A stretch of DNA of 64,000 nt from Lagopus muta (taxonomy: Eukaryota > Chordata > Aves > Galliformes > Phasianidae), in NCBI RefSeq assembly GCF_023343835.1, contig NC_064435.1:73976134-74040133 (forward strand), read 5' to 3'. The notes under the pieces were generated by a model. It was given only the letters and a program-made list of their open reading frames with translations, ran no database searches and was not told the DNA's origin. The first letter of the stretch is position 1. Each line of letters opens with the position of its first letter. The position numbers and the translations under genes were made by a program. Of this stretch, positions 10,882 to 23,538 are shown in pieces.

Positions 10882-11351
10882 AGTAAAAGACATTGAGGCC
10901 CTGGAGTGTGTCCAGAGAAGGGCAACGAAACTGGTGAGGGGTCTGGAGCACAAGTCTTGTGAAAAGAGGTTGAAGGAGTTCGGATTGTTTAGTCTGGAGA
11001 AGAAAAGGCTCAGGGGAGACCTCACTGCACTCTACAACCTCCTGAAGGGAGGTTGTGGTGAAGAGGGATTTGGCCTCTTCTCCCAGGCAACGAGCAGGAC
11101 ACGGGGGAATGGCCACAAGTTGTATCAGAGGAGGTTTAGGATAGACATGAGGAGAACTTTTTCTCTCAGAGAGTGGTCAGGCACTGGAATGGCTGCCCAG
11201 GGAGCTCGTGGAGTCGCTGTCCCTGGCAGTGTTCAAGCGGTGTCCGGATGAGGGGCTGCGAGATATGGTTTAGTAGCTTGTAACAGTGGTAATGAGAAAA
11301 TGGTTGGACTAGATATCTTATAGGTTGTTTCCAACTTTGTGATTCTATGGT
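10882..11351 (+). mobile_element. CR1 LINE 3' fragment
   Basis: 5'-truncated CR1. A plus-strand frame to 11251 carries [42 protein letters not shown] and [14 protein letters not shown], the C-terminal end of CR1 ORF2. The 3' UTR follows with TTGGACTAGAT and GTGATTCTATGG at the end. It begins about 90 bp to the right of the hAT element. Confidence 0.92.
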
Positions 11352-12284
11352 AGATTTAACTGCAGCCGCAGCATAACTCACTGTAATTTTCTATCTTTTC
11401 ATGATGCTATTTCCAGCTTCAGCACACAAAGAAGCATTTGTAAAGTTACTATTAGTGGTTAGAAAAATAACTCACGCTGGTTGTCACAGGAGCAGGCAAA
11501 AAAATCTGAAAAGTAGGAAGAAGAATCTGTTTAAATCTGTAATGCTTAAAATAATGCCATATCCCACTGCATGTGTGTTAACAAGCACTTTCAGATGAGA
11601 AAATTCTTTTTCACAATAGATTTCAAAATTTCTTTTATTTTGAAGTGAGAGGGGGAAATAGAATATTTTACAGATATTCACAAAAGAATATTCTCTTTTG
11701 AAAATATTCTATGTGCTTTAGACATTGGAGTTAAAATCTTTGATTGCATTTTATTATAACGCAATGTAAATTTAAAAATGGAATCTGTGGCAGGAGATGT
11801 TACCTTCCAAAAGCCAACACAAGACAGTGTAACAGAATTGTTTCTAGTCCTTATTGTTAAGGGATGGGTAGGTTTCTAATTCAGGTTATATTTGTGTGAG
11901 CTCCTCAGGAATCCAGTTTGCTTCTTCAGAATTAGTTTGATCTCAATGAAGTGTTGCTTCTGAAGGATAATGGTTCTTCCACTGTGTGTCAGATTGCCCA
12001 TTCATCACATTCACAAGAAAGAGTCAGTTCTCCTAGGATTATAAGTATAATGTGAAAAGAAGATAGTTTACTTTCACTTTACCTATCCAAGCCCCTAATT
12101 AATATTCTTTGAGAAACGAGTACCAAAAGTTAAAGGAATTACAGCACTGTGGATGTTTTTCTGCAGTATTCTTGTTTATACCCCACTCGTCATGTCCATG
12201 TTGCCATTCTTGTATTTCCTGTCAGTTGGATTCAGAGCAATATCCGCAGCCCTTGTCAGTGCAGCTTTTGTGTCTGGTGCGTGC
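11352..12284. other. Unassigned AT-rich sequence
   Basis: No gene or repeat recognised between two CR1 fragments. Confidence 0.5.
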
Positions 12285-12705
12285 CCGGAAAGTGCTAGAA
12301 TGAGCTACATGCTGCATCAATGAGGAGCAACTGAGGGAAACAGGGAGGAGGGGGCTAAGGGGAGAGATCATTTCTCTCTACAACTACTTGAAAGGAGATT
12401 GCAGTGGGAAAGGTGTCTGTCTTTTCTCAGTAGATCAGTGATAGAATGCAAGTAAATAGCTTCAGTTTGCTCCAGGGGATGTTTAGATTGAACATTAGAA
12501 TGAAGTTTTTCACAAAGAGTAAACAGCCTTTGGAAACTGCTGCTAAGGGAGGTTGTGGAGTCCTAGCCCCTGGAGGTATTTCAGAGTTATGTGGGTGTGG
12601 CATTAAGGGATGTGACTTAGGTAGGATTCAGTCAGTTAGGTTGGTGGTTGGACTTGATGATCTTGAATGTCTTTTCCAATCTAGATTATCCTATGATTTT
12701 ATGAT
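12285..12705 (+). mobile_element. CR1 LINE 3' fragment, old
   Basis: Degraded CR1 3' region. Recognisable pieces are GAGGAGCAACTGAGGGAA near 12320, the block CTCTACAACTACTTGAAAGG near 12376, and the 3' UTR TTGGACTTGATGATCTTGAA near 12648. The tail ends in CCTATGATTTTATGATC. The left limit is uncertain by a few tens of bases. Confidence 0.85.
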
Positions 12706-13947
12706 CACAGAAGAATGCCATTGTATATATTTGGCCTTTAAGCACAGTTTCATTACCTTTTATTTTATGCAACATGTACTTAAAACGTCCATTCCAGTGA
12801 CAGTGTCATGCATTTTAATGAATGTCAAATGCAGCTTTTCTGACGTATTTCATATTTGAGGCAGCAGCATTGGGGTTCTGAGGTCTATTTAAACACAATT
12901 TCATTCAAGATGTTACATGGAAAATTGCATTTAGATCCATTTTAATAGAAAAATATACTAGTTTGATTCTGTATTCAGTTGCAAGGATGTGAAATATGAA
13001 ACTTCAGTGACCTCATGCAGGATTTTGTCAGTGCAAATATTAATGCCCATGAGAGCAGAATCAGAACATTAGTATTCAGACTTGTTCTTTAACTGCAGGT
13101 TTTGGAGATGAAAGCATGCACTTAACTAAACACTTTAGTGACTACAGATCCTGAAATATGACACCAGCTGAAATCTCTAGCACTTTTATATTTTGAGTAT
13201 TTACATTCTGACATCATGTCATTGACAACCACTTCATAAGCTCTTTGCCAAATTTAAAGATTTTTTAAATGTCAAAGACCCTTTTTATTAGCAATGAAGA
13301 AGTTTCAAAAGAAATGAGCTTTATAGATGCAATCATCTCTTTCCAAAATCATTGCTAATTGGAAGACTTTTTCCCTGGTTTATGTCAGAGACATTGTTAA
13401 TATGAGGTAAGTTTAAAAAAAGAACTTAGAAATTGTTCAAAGAGTCTCTAATACTTCCTAATTTATGTCTTTAAAATTCTTAATAATAAATAAGTTATTA
13501 TTAATAAATAGATAAAAAGAATAAATATAATAAATTAATAAATTCTCTTAACGTTGAGAATGTAGCAGAATTATTTTTATTGTTAGGGCAAGGAGAAATA
13601 AAATCTGAAATCAATATTCAAAGAACTATCATAGCTTACAGTCAACAAAGAAAAGAGTAATTGTATTTTAATTGATAATGCCAAGCTAGCTCTTGTACTT
13701 GATGAGCTGTTTTTTGCCTATATCAAATTTGAAGAAAGCGTGGATAAATTTAAGGGCATATGCACCCTGAAACTTTGTAATTCTACTTAAAGAAGTGCTA
13801 GTCTTTTTCTTCTTTCTTCATTGTAATTCTGAAAAATTATAGGAGTCTAAAAGCATATATTAGGAAATTGTACAGTAACCTTTCTTCCTCAGTGTTGCTG
13901 TTTAGCACACATTAATACACTTAACACAAAAGTTCCCTCACACACAC
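12706..13947. other. Unassigned AT-rich sequence
   Basis: Unique-looking, with a TAATAA-rich segment at 13484-13545. No feature supported. Confidence 0.5.
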
Positions 13948-14165
13948 AGTTTTAGGGATTGGAAAGGACCTTTGGAGATCATCTAGTACAGCCTCCTGCC
14001 CTCCCCCACCTGCTGAAACAGATTCCCTGCTGTAGATTGCACAGGAAAGGATCCAAGAGCGTCTTGAGTATCTCCAGAGGATATTCCATAGCCTCTCTGG
14101 ACAATTTGTTCCAGTACTCTGTCACTCTTATAGTAGAGAAGTTGAGAATGGTTTAAAAGCCTAGA
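13948..14165 (-). mobile_element. CR1 LINE 3' fragment, minus strand
   Basis: Reads GGATTGGAAAGGACCTTTGG then AGATCATCTAGTACAGCCTC, the reverse complement of the CR1 3' UTR. It continues into the ORF2 C-terminus (CTCTGGACAATTTGTTCCAG near 14094). The 3' terminal octamers are missing or eroded at the left edge. Confidence 0.88.
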
Positions 14166-15656
14166 GGAGGATGTAAAGTTTGTTTTGAACACATACACAA
14201 AGTCAATTTTAAAATGTGTTTCTTTTGCCTTTTCAGTTTTCGCAGTTGTAGATACTTAGTTATTTGGAAGAAAAAAATAAAATAGTGAGCTAATTGGTTT
14301 TAATTTAAAAACATTAGCCATATATTCTATAAAACATCTAGTATAGCAAACCTGACATTCTAAGATCTTCCTTATTATTTAAATCACACATTAAGTACAT
14401 TTAAGTGTCCTGAAACAGAATGGACTATTTGAAGACTAAAATTAATTTGTGTTTTTTTAATATCTTATGCAGGGATGGAAAAACTGATTTTTGAACTTGA
14501 TAAACCAGAGCAAGGTCAACTGTAACATAGACTCATGTGTAACACATTTATGTCTAATGCTTATTTTCTTAAATTCTACACACTAATTACAGTGTCCATC
14601 ACTCCTGGTCATAACTCAAGTTTCCAAAAAGATCTTGTTTGTTTTAGCATCTAAAATTTAATTCAAGTGCTATCTATGACTACACATCTTCTACATAAGA
14701 TGAGACAGAGCCTGAGAGATTTGTTTTGACTCTGAAATATGCAGCATTTAAGCTATCAGGAATGAGTTTCATGTCACAGTATTTCCTAGATGTATGGGTT
14801 TGCTCAGTAGTGATGGCCCCGTTGCTGGCAGCGCAGAGCAAGTAGATATCTCTGTACTCAACCTATATGTTGCTACTGTTAAACTGAATCAGTAAGGTCA
14901 CTGGTAGAAAACAAAAAAACTGTGTTTTTACTGTGACTTTCTTTAATGCTCTCTATAAATTTGTTGAATACTGATAATAATACTAATAAAATAACTTAAA
15001 GCAACCTAAAATCTACATCCATTTTGGAGGTTGACATCACATCTGCTGCACTACCTATCCAGTCTTTTTCTTCCTCTTTCATTTTATAGTAAGATTATTA
15101 ATATTTCAGTTATAAGATATTTACACCAAGATTATACACATAATTCAAAATGTGAATTCTCTCTTGAGCCTCCATCATAAACTCAAAAATCATAAATGTA
15201 GACCATTATCTTGCATAAAACTCGATGAACATTTACTTGTGCAGCTTCCGTGATTGGAGGATGTTAGTTGGTTTGTTTATTTTTTTCCCCACAACTTGCT
15301 GTATGTAACTAGTGTAGACCTACTTCTGTGAGAATTTCACAAATCATTACAACACATGTGAAGAGCTTCACAGAAGAGAGAAGAAAAATGGTCACCAGAC
15401 TGGTGATAAAAGTGGAACAATATAGTTTAGAGAATTTGTGGTAGAGTTGCTTATGTGTATAAAAAATAATGTATTTAATTTGAATGCATACGCAACCTTA
15501 CGCTCAATGTTGCATACGTTAATTTCACCATCAGAATTAAACAGCGAATTAAAACCTCATGGACATTCCAAATCTGAAATTGTAAATCTGAAGGCTTCCT
15601 TTTTCTATTATGCTACTTTTCCAATTGTCTTTTTACATTTTTAGAATTGGTTTCTG

Positions 15657-15698
15657 AAAAAAAAAAAAATATATATATATATATATGTATATATATTT
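15657..15698. repeat. Poly(A)/(AT)n microsatellite
   Basis: Thirteen A followed by an AT dinucleotide run with one G interruption. Confidence 0.95.
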
Positions 15699-17200
15699 AA
15701 TGCCAAAAATGCTAATTTTCCAATGTAATATGAGGTAACTTACAACTAATTTTCTCTTCTGGATAAAGATTTATCTTTTCAAGTAAAAGAAAATATTTCA
15801 CCTATTCAACAACAGTAATAATAACAGTCATTATTTTCATAACTGTTATCATATAGTTTTAGAAGACAGTTTTCTTTCTTCCTTCTCATTGCTGTCTTCT
15901 CATCTGCTTTGTCAAGGATTTCAAAAATCACTGGTTATATTGCTGATACAGCTCTAGAATACAGTAGGTAGCTGTGATAGTGTTTACCAAATTACATATG
16001 TGATTAATAAGACAGTAATAAAGGGATTTAGTATTTCTCACACGAATTTGGTAGGGTGCTGATGACTCAAGTTTGTAAAGAAATATCATTTTTTCTGCAA
16101 GGAATTTTGCAGTCATCATTACCTATCCACCCTTCCCTAACTAAGACTATTTTCCTGGATTTTCTAAGCAGTTTAATTTCATATGTGTAGTCACATGCTT
16201 GCTGCTGAATCTTACTTTTACCGCCCATTTAAGCTGACTCTTCAACATTTATTGAAGTTATTTTAAGTTATATTATTGAAGTTACAGGTATTAATGCTGT
16301 TCTGTGTCTCAACGTGTGAAGAACGTGTGTGACATTCAAGCACCAAGTAAGCTGTCAAAATGGGTAGTTAGCTTTGGCAACACTAGAGTTTTCTTTCTTG
16401 CTAAAAGGAATTGTATTTCTTCTAGTATTCTTCCCTTGGTTTTTAATCAGTCTTTGCTTGTGTAAAACTCCTGTTGTTAGCTGTAATGAGAACATTTGTA
16501 CAAATGTAAATGCTGTAATATAATTTATTTTATTAGATATAAGTATTCAACAATACCTTTTCATCACTTAGTCCTTTAAAAAATGTAATTCACAGCATGT
16601 TTTTTCTGGTTTCATGCTGTACCATTTAAAAAATGTTGAGCTTATGCTTAGTATTCAAAACAAAGCAAAAAAAAAAAATTGTTTGGTGACTGAATTGCAA
16701 AAGCACGTGGTGCACAGTACAGATGGAACCAAATTATTTTTAGTAATTCTTTTGACAAGATGAAAAACTACAACAGTGGCCATTTTTCAGGCCACTGAAA
16801 TTTGACGTTTTTATTCAAGTTGATGTGTTAAATGTGAAAAATCTTTTAGCAGAAGAATAAAAATGCAGATTCATTATGAAATGTTTAAACATTTAAAGTA
16901 AAATTGTTTTGATATTTCCAAATCATTATTTTCCTCTTTCAACACCTCTTTAAAGATTTTCATTTTTCTTTCTAGAAAGCACTACTCAAAAAAACTGTCT
17001 CTAACAGTTAATATCTTCTCAAATCTCCACTTTTTTTGGTGGGGAAAAAAAAAAAAAGCTTGCCTACTTCTATCAAAGCTTTGAAATGCTTAATTCTAAT
17101 ATGAATTAACTGAGGATACTCTTGTAGCGGTTCCACCTGGGAATCTACTTGAGATTTCCATGTTCTTACATACACCTGAAAAAAATTAGGTCTTTGTTTG

Positions 17201-17211
<11 letters not shown>

Positions 17212-17238
<27 letters not shown>
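17212..17238. repeat. (TG)n microsatellite
   Basis: Uninterrupted alternating TG for 27 bases. Long pure repeats like this are usually polymorphic in length. Confidence 0.97.
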
Positions 17239-17242
<4 letters not shown>

Positions 17243-18345
17243 TAAGTATACACTATTTAGATTTTCATCTGATGGAAGATAATAGACAAACTACCGTGAA
17301 TGGATGTTAGCTATAGCACATAATTCTAAAAAATGCCTCTGGAGTAATCAAATGCTCTATGTAAGGTTGCATGTAGGAATGCTTAGTATTAGGCAACCAT
17401 ATTATAAGAACACAGATTGGGTTTTAAACTAAATTACTAATGTTCCTGCAAAATTTCCAATTTCCCCCAGAGAATTTCCCTAAGTGTAGTCATTGGTTCA
17501 CCTTCAGTGATCGGGAATGCACTGATAATATTTTTATGGAGACAGAAGGGGAATATGCTGGGTGCTGGTTGTGCCTTGGAGAGGCAGATCACATACACTG
17601 ATAATATTTAGAAGTGATCATTAAAATTAAACAAAAACAGTCATGAAATCCAGCAGCCTGTTTGTATTCAATATCTGGAAATTTTATGAAATCATGTTTG
17701 TAAACAGGAAGTATAAGGTATTTTTTATCCTGTATTAGATAATATATATTATATTATTTTATTCCAGAATATTCTGGATTATTCTACCCTAATCCCAGAG
17801 GATACTACTTAGTCAGTATAACTCAGTGGATCAGTATTTTGAATAATTCTTTTTGGCTCCAAAAATTTCTATTAAAAATTATTTGAATTATTCATTTTCT
17901 GATTTAAAATCAGAATCTTTAGCTCGTTCTTTTCATTTCGTTGCAGATGCTTTGTCATATGTATTTATATATACGTGAGCGTATACAGATTTCAGTGTGC
18001 TTCAAAAAAGATTCCACCTGCTTGTGAGGAAATCCAGATCTCTGCGGGAAGTTCATGCGGTAATTTAACTCATCATGTCCTGTAGCCTTCCTCAAAGGTT
18101 AGATGTCATGCATTGTCTTGTACACTATGCATTTGTTTTTGCACAGTAGTTCTCTCCCCCTTTTTTTCTTTTATTTCTTTAAACAACTTAGCATTAATTA
18201 GTTACACACTAACGACATCTACATAGCATGGTAACTGGGGCACTTACCTCCAGAGTGAGACACCTGGCTTCACATGCCAGTGTTGGTGAATATTCAGGAA
18301 TTTTGTACACAGTAGGATCCCTAATATATCACTTGGGAAGAATAC

Positions 18346-18605
18346 TTAAGCTCAAGGGTGAAGGTTTAGATTGGATCTTGATGAGAAGTTCTTTACAGAG
18401 AGAGTGGTGAGCTGCTGGGACAGGCTGCCCAGAGAGGCTGTGGATGCTCCGTCCCTGAAGGTGTTCAAGACCATGAGGCCCTGGGCAACCTGCTCTAGTA
18501 CCAGATCTGGAGGTTGGTGGCCCTGCCTGTGGCAGAGGGGTTGGAACTTCACAATCCTTGGGGTCCCTTCCAACCCAAACCATTCTATGATTCTATGTTT
18601 CTATA
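18346..18605 (+). mobile_element. CR1 LINE 3' fragment
   Basis: Starts in the ORF2 C-terminus (TTTAGATTGGATCTTGATGA) and runs through CTGCCCAGAGAGGCTGTGGA and CTTGGGGTCCCTTCCAACCC. It ends in repeated ATTCTATG octamers. It is better preserved than the fragment at 12.3 kb. Confidence 0.92.
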
Positions 18606-21510
18606 AATACTGCTTGCTGATGAAGAAGGAAAAGAATCACATTAAGTTCCCCTTAGCAAAGAGAGCAAGAGTTATGTATCTCTTGCACTGTGACTGAATG
18701 CCTCCATCACTGAACTGTTAGAGAAAGGATGAAAATGGAGCATTTACTCTCTTTCCTCTGTTTCAGTTTTTGAAGTGTGGTTTTTCTTTATTGTTTCAAA
18801 TGCCAGGATTTTCATGCTCTGTGGTAGTTTTGCAGTTCTTATTTGGCAGAAAATACTTGACTCTGTTTCAGAGAGAATTTTACAAATCCTCAAACTGCTT
18901 TTCTAGTAAAAGATGAATCAGTTGTTTCTCTGCTGCTTACTTCTTACAGCTTCTATGCTGTTTTGTACTATGAGGTACTGGTTTGTTATGATTCCAGTGA
19001 GAAAGGCTTAAACTTTGTAAGTTATCATTCACAGTGCTGTTACTGGAGTTAACACTATAGAAAGAGAATGGCATAGGTACAATTTCATCCCTTTCAATGC
19101 TGGTAGGCTAGGGCAATTAACCACAAAAGGTGATTCTGAGCCATGCACAGCATGCTTTGCATATCTCTGTCCCTAGCAGAGATTCTCCCCCCTTGGACAT
19201 TTAAGCTACTGTGGGATTTTCTTAGAAAGAAACAAAACTGCTCAATTTCTACAAAGCAGAAACAATGTCCTTACGAGAACTTCTTGCTGCTCTGCTATGT
19301 AAGGCAGGAACATGCAGATGAGGTGGTTGCCAGTGCCATCTGCCCCCCCAAAGCTGGTGCAGTATACACAGCTTCACAGCTGGGACTGATGCAGGTCTGC
19401 TGCATCAGATCACACAGCACAGGTCTTGGTATAGCTCAGACTGTGTGGAAGATCCCAACTCCTCCATTGGCCATGGAGGAATCTTCTGTCAGAATCAACA
19501 TCAACTATTAGGCAACTCAGCCATGCTGGCTGGTAACAGCACTTATTGCCAAGTCATCATGGTTGGCTACGAGTGCAGTTGCCCACTCCTGTTAAATAAC
19601 TCCTGTTTTTGATATTAGTGATTGTCTATGATGTTTATCTCCTGGTTGTCTCCTTTCCAATTTCATGGTGCTACTCTCTTTTTTCTTGAGACGTTTGTGG
19701 TGGCTGAAATCAATGAGCAGAATCTGAAGTGACATGGGAACCTAAGTGAATTGATGCTGTTTATCCAGAACAAAGAGAAAATAAATTCTCATTAGTTTAC
19801 CTTGATTATATTCTATAAAGCAAGAAATATTCTGTGGATAATGTTAGGAAAATATTTTTAGATTGTGTCTGTATGAATGCTATTCATTAATAGTGTCAAT
19901 GCAGTAGTGAACATGCTCACTTTTTGCACCTGTGTAATGCTTTTCAGGATTGCTGCATGCTTTCCCTAGTGTGGGTCTTAGTATTCATATATTTCTTCAT
20001 CTTATGTAGCAATGAGTTGCTTTGAATAACATGAGAAGCCTATTCCTCCATGAGGAGAATATCATGTAGATTTTACTGTGGCATGGATAAAGAACTAGTA
20101 ATATTCATAAATGTATTTGTAAGACTTTTGTCTTCCTTGTAGGTTTTAGAAATCAAAATATCTTTTCAGGAACACTAAAGGAAACAACAAAAAAGTAGGC
20201 ATAACTGAGCCATAAACTAGTTGTAAAGCTCACCGAAGTATTTGCAGACAGCTGTTTGCAGCAGTCATCTAGCTCTGAGCACTCTTTGCATCAGCAGTGT
20301 CATAGTTTGAGGAATGTTCTTCAGTAATATTACAATAATTCCAGGAACATGGAGTAGGACCTCCTTTTTCTTGTGTAACTGTTAAAAAATGAGACAAGAG
20401 TCATCTTTAAATGTAATTTTTTCTTGCTTGACTTACTTTTTGGACGTTATCCCAACCCTTGATCACTGAGATGCATTTTTTTAATGAAGTTACAGCCCTC
20501 AAGAGCTCTTCATGTATTTCCTATTTTTAGTGTAAAACTCCTTGAATTACTTAACACATACTCCTGTTTGCCAAAAACAATAGACTGTCTTTTGTCTTGA
20601 TATGCATTTTCTAATCATCGTGCTAAAAGGTTATACTGAGCAATCTGATCATCATTCAACTATCTTCACAACTCTGCTTCAATATGCATCACCTGAGAAA
20701 CACATTTGATATAATTACTGGCTCTTACCCACTCGAAAAAGGCAGTTAAATAAAAGATAAGTGAGATCTTAAGTGAGATCCTAGTGCAGTGAGGCTGGAA
20801 TGATTTTATCTGGGGATCCTTCCCACCACTTGTTTTATTTATTTATTTATTGGTTGGGTATTGTTTGCTTTTTGTTTGTTGGTTTGTTTTCTGTACTATA
20901 AATATTTTGTTATTTTGTCACCTTCCTGTGAATAAAATGCTCTAATAATTTAATCCTTTATATTAAATAATTTATTGGATCACACTGAATGTGATGAAAA
21001 AGCTGCTTTATTCTCTTCTTTAAATGATCAGCAGTAGGCAGTAAAATCTGTCAACTGATGCTATGAACTCTCACCAAGACTGAGCTGAAGAACAAGAACA
21101 AGGTACAGTGTACTCAGAGTAAGGCCTTATCTTGATGCATTTAAAAAAAAAAAATAACTATTGGGAAGTTGCAGTGCTCAAGTCACTTCTGTTTCTCATT
21201 TCATGTAGTTTTTCATTGGAGACTGCATATGCCCATGTACACACACATCCTGTCTAGTCAGTGCAGCTCATTTTGAGGAAATAGGCTTTTAAACATGTAA
21301 TTGTGAGTGTAATGCTGTAAGGTAAGACCTTGGGTATCCCTGGAGGCTTCTCTTGTGGATACTTCACTTCTGCAGTGGAAGTATTTTGTTTACATCTTCT
21401 CAAACCCATCTCTATATTTTGAAGATTACCAGGCTGACAATATGATGTGATACATTAATTTAAACTTCTGTTTGCTGGAGAAACTAGCACTGTATATGCT
21501 TATAAATGTT

Positions 21511-21542
21511 AAAAAAAAAAAAAAAGGGGGGGGGCGGGGGGG
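21511..21542. repeat. Poly(A) to poly(G) junction
   Basis: Fifteen A followed by a G run interrupted once by C (21526-21542). A run of C then T follows at 21571-21590, a partly complementary tract about 30 bp away. The G run could form a quadruplex in single-stranded DNA. Confidence 0.9.
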
Positions 21543-23504
21543 AGAAGATAATATTTCTGGATACTTATCCCCCCCTTTTTTTTCCTTTTCTGAAATGAGT
21601 GTAGCATTGTGATCACTTTTTAAAATATGATCCTAGAAAAGTGATGAATTATAATTTAGCCATTTATTATTGTATCCATGCTTTCTACCACAGTTATGAA
21701 GTACATTCACATAACAGTAGTTTCAGGAGAAAGATAATCGATATTTTGTCATGAGGCTCTGAAGATGCTAAGATTAACAAAACATTTTTTTCTTTTTTGT
21801 TTTCAGATTTGTCAGTTATGTGCTGCATGACTTTACTGAAGACTAGAATAGAATGTGTTTTCACATTATTTAAATTCTAGCTTCTAAGAGGAAGAAGAAT
21901 AAATATACAATATTGTGACTTACTTATTAAACATCATCTTGATTTTTCTTAAAAGTGCATGTTCAGAAGATTCAACTAAATTTTTTTAGTAAAATAACAT
22001 AAAAAATGCAATTACAGGATTAAGGCAGTTTGTAAGAGTGTGTAGGAATAAAAGGTATAATATAATTAATCTTTCATGTCTCTGATGGAAGACTCACTTC
22101 CAAAATAATTGCTCAATGAGTAATTCAGTGCATAGAATAAACGAATGAAAAGAACATCAGTGCAGTAAGTGAAACAAAGTAATCACAGGAAAGCCTTCCC
22201 AAATATTTACACTTGCTTATATGATGTGCTTAATTGACTGTATTTTGATTCTCTAAATGCCAGTCAGAGGCAGAAGAAAAAGTTAGTTTTTTAACCTCTT
22301 GTGACACATCAAGAGGGAAATACTCTTGTATTTCATGTAGTGCTTTGTCAGAACAAGATCTATTTGTAAAGAGGGAAATGAATTAAATCCTTGCAACTTC
22401 ATTCAGAGTGACCGGTGCACTGTTCCTTTGAAATACTAGGGCAGAGAACAAAATGCCATGCTATAGGTTCTGGCTAGTCTGGGGAATGTGGGACCTCAAG
22501 CTATGTTATCATAAAAAAAGAGAAAACTTGTAGGGAAATATTATCTTTCTTTTACCTCTGTTATAGTAGGTAGGAATTCCCATGTTAAAATTAGATTGTT
22601 TATTTTCCAAGCACTTATGTTATTTATGAACATTTAGCACTTCAAAACAAAGATTAAAAAAAAGAACATTACACTAGGATATTTTATAAGATCCAGATTT
22701 CTACAGTGGGAATTGAGCAGTTAAGGCACATTGGTGTCTTCTACCATGAATAGAGAGGCAGTGTTTTTGTTGAAGGACTGGATCCAGTTCCCTTGAATTT
22801 ACTTAAGAGACAATAGGTGCACAAAAATTCTGGGACATGTCAATGAGGTTTTCCATCAGTGTTGTTCCGAGAGAAAATAAATACAAAACCTTGTGTATTT
22901 AAGTTCAGTGACAGTAAACACAACCCTTTCTGGCAAATTACCATACCAACAAAGAGCGTAGTACCTGTGCGTGAAAAAAAGAATGAATACTCGTTTGTTT
23001 GTTTGTTTTTGAATGCAAGAGTAGAACATTGAGTTGAGTAGAACAGTGAACTCTGAGTAGACACTCAGAGGTCAAAAATTTTTGTAGTTGCTCAGATATT
23101 CCGTTGTAAGTAGACAACAGTTACAATGGCTAGTAGCTGCTAAATGCAATCACTCTTGAGGACGAAAAACAAAGAACTCACCTTCTATCATCTCTCCGTT
23201 AGAAGTCAGTCCTGAACATTTAACTGAAGTGCTTGGAGTTTGCGGATAATCTGAGTTCTTTCAAAAAATAAAAGCCTTGCAGTGGGCCCATTGTCAGTGA
23301 AATTAGATGTTTCAAAGCTGTTCATTGAGGTGCTTCCTTAAGGATACATGGTTTCAGAAGAACAGCAGCGTTGAGGGAGAGATACATTTTATCTGTATGT
23401 AACTGACTTGGGATGCTTTTAGTTGTCAGCTCCACTCTGTGCTTCCATGTGACTTAATGCCTACTTAAATTTGTCTCACATTTGTAAAGGGGGGTAATAG
23501 TCTT

Positions 23505-23506
<2 letters not shown>

Positions 23507-23535
<29 letters not shown>
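23507..23535. repeat. Poly(T) tract
   Basis: Twenty-nine uninterrupted T. No retroposed body could be recognised on either side. Confidence 0.95.

Positions 23536-23538
<3 letters not shown>

Larger units (their letters stand above)
14166..18345. other. Long unassigned AT-rich stretch
   Basis: Contains two microsatellites listed separately but no gene or transposon that I can support. Open frames of 60 to 81 residues show no known motif, and one of them is just the translated GT repeat. Confidence 0.5.

Noticed and set aside
17008-17253. 81-residue minus-strand frame with HTHTHT
   Set aside because: Includes the translated TG microsatellite; no other coding signal.
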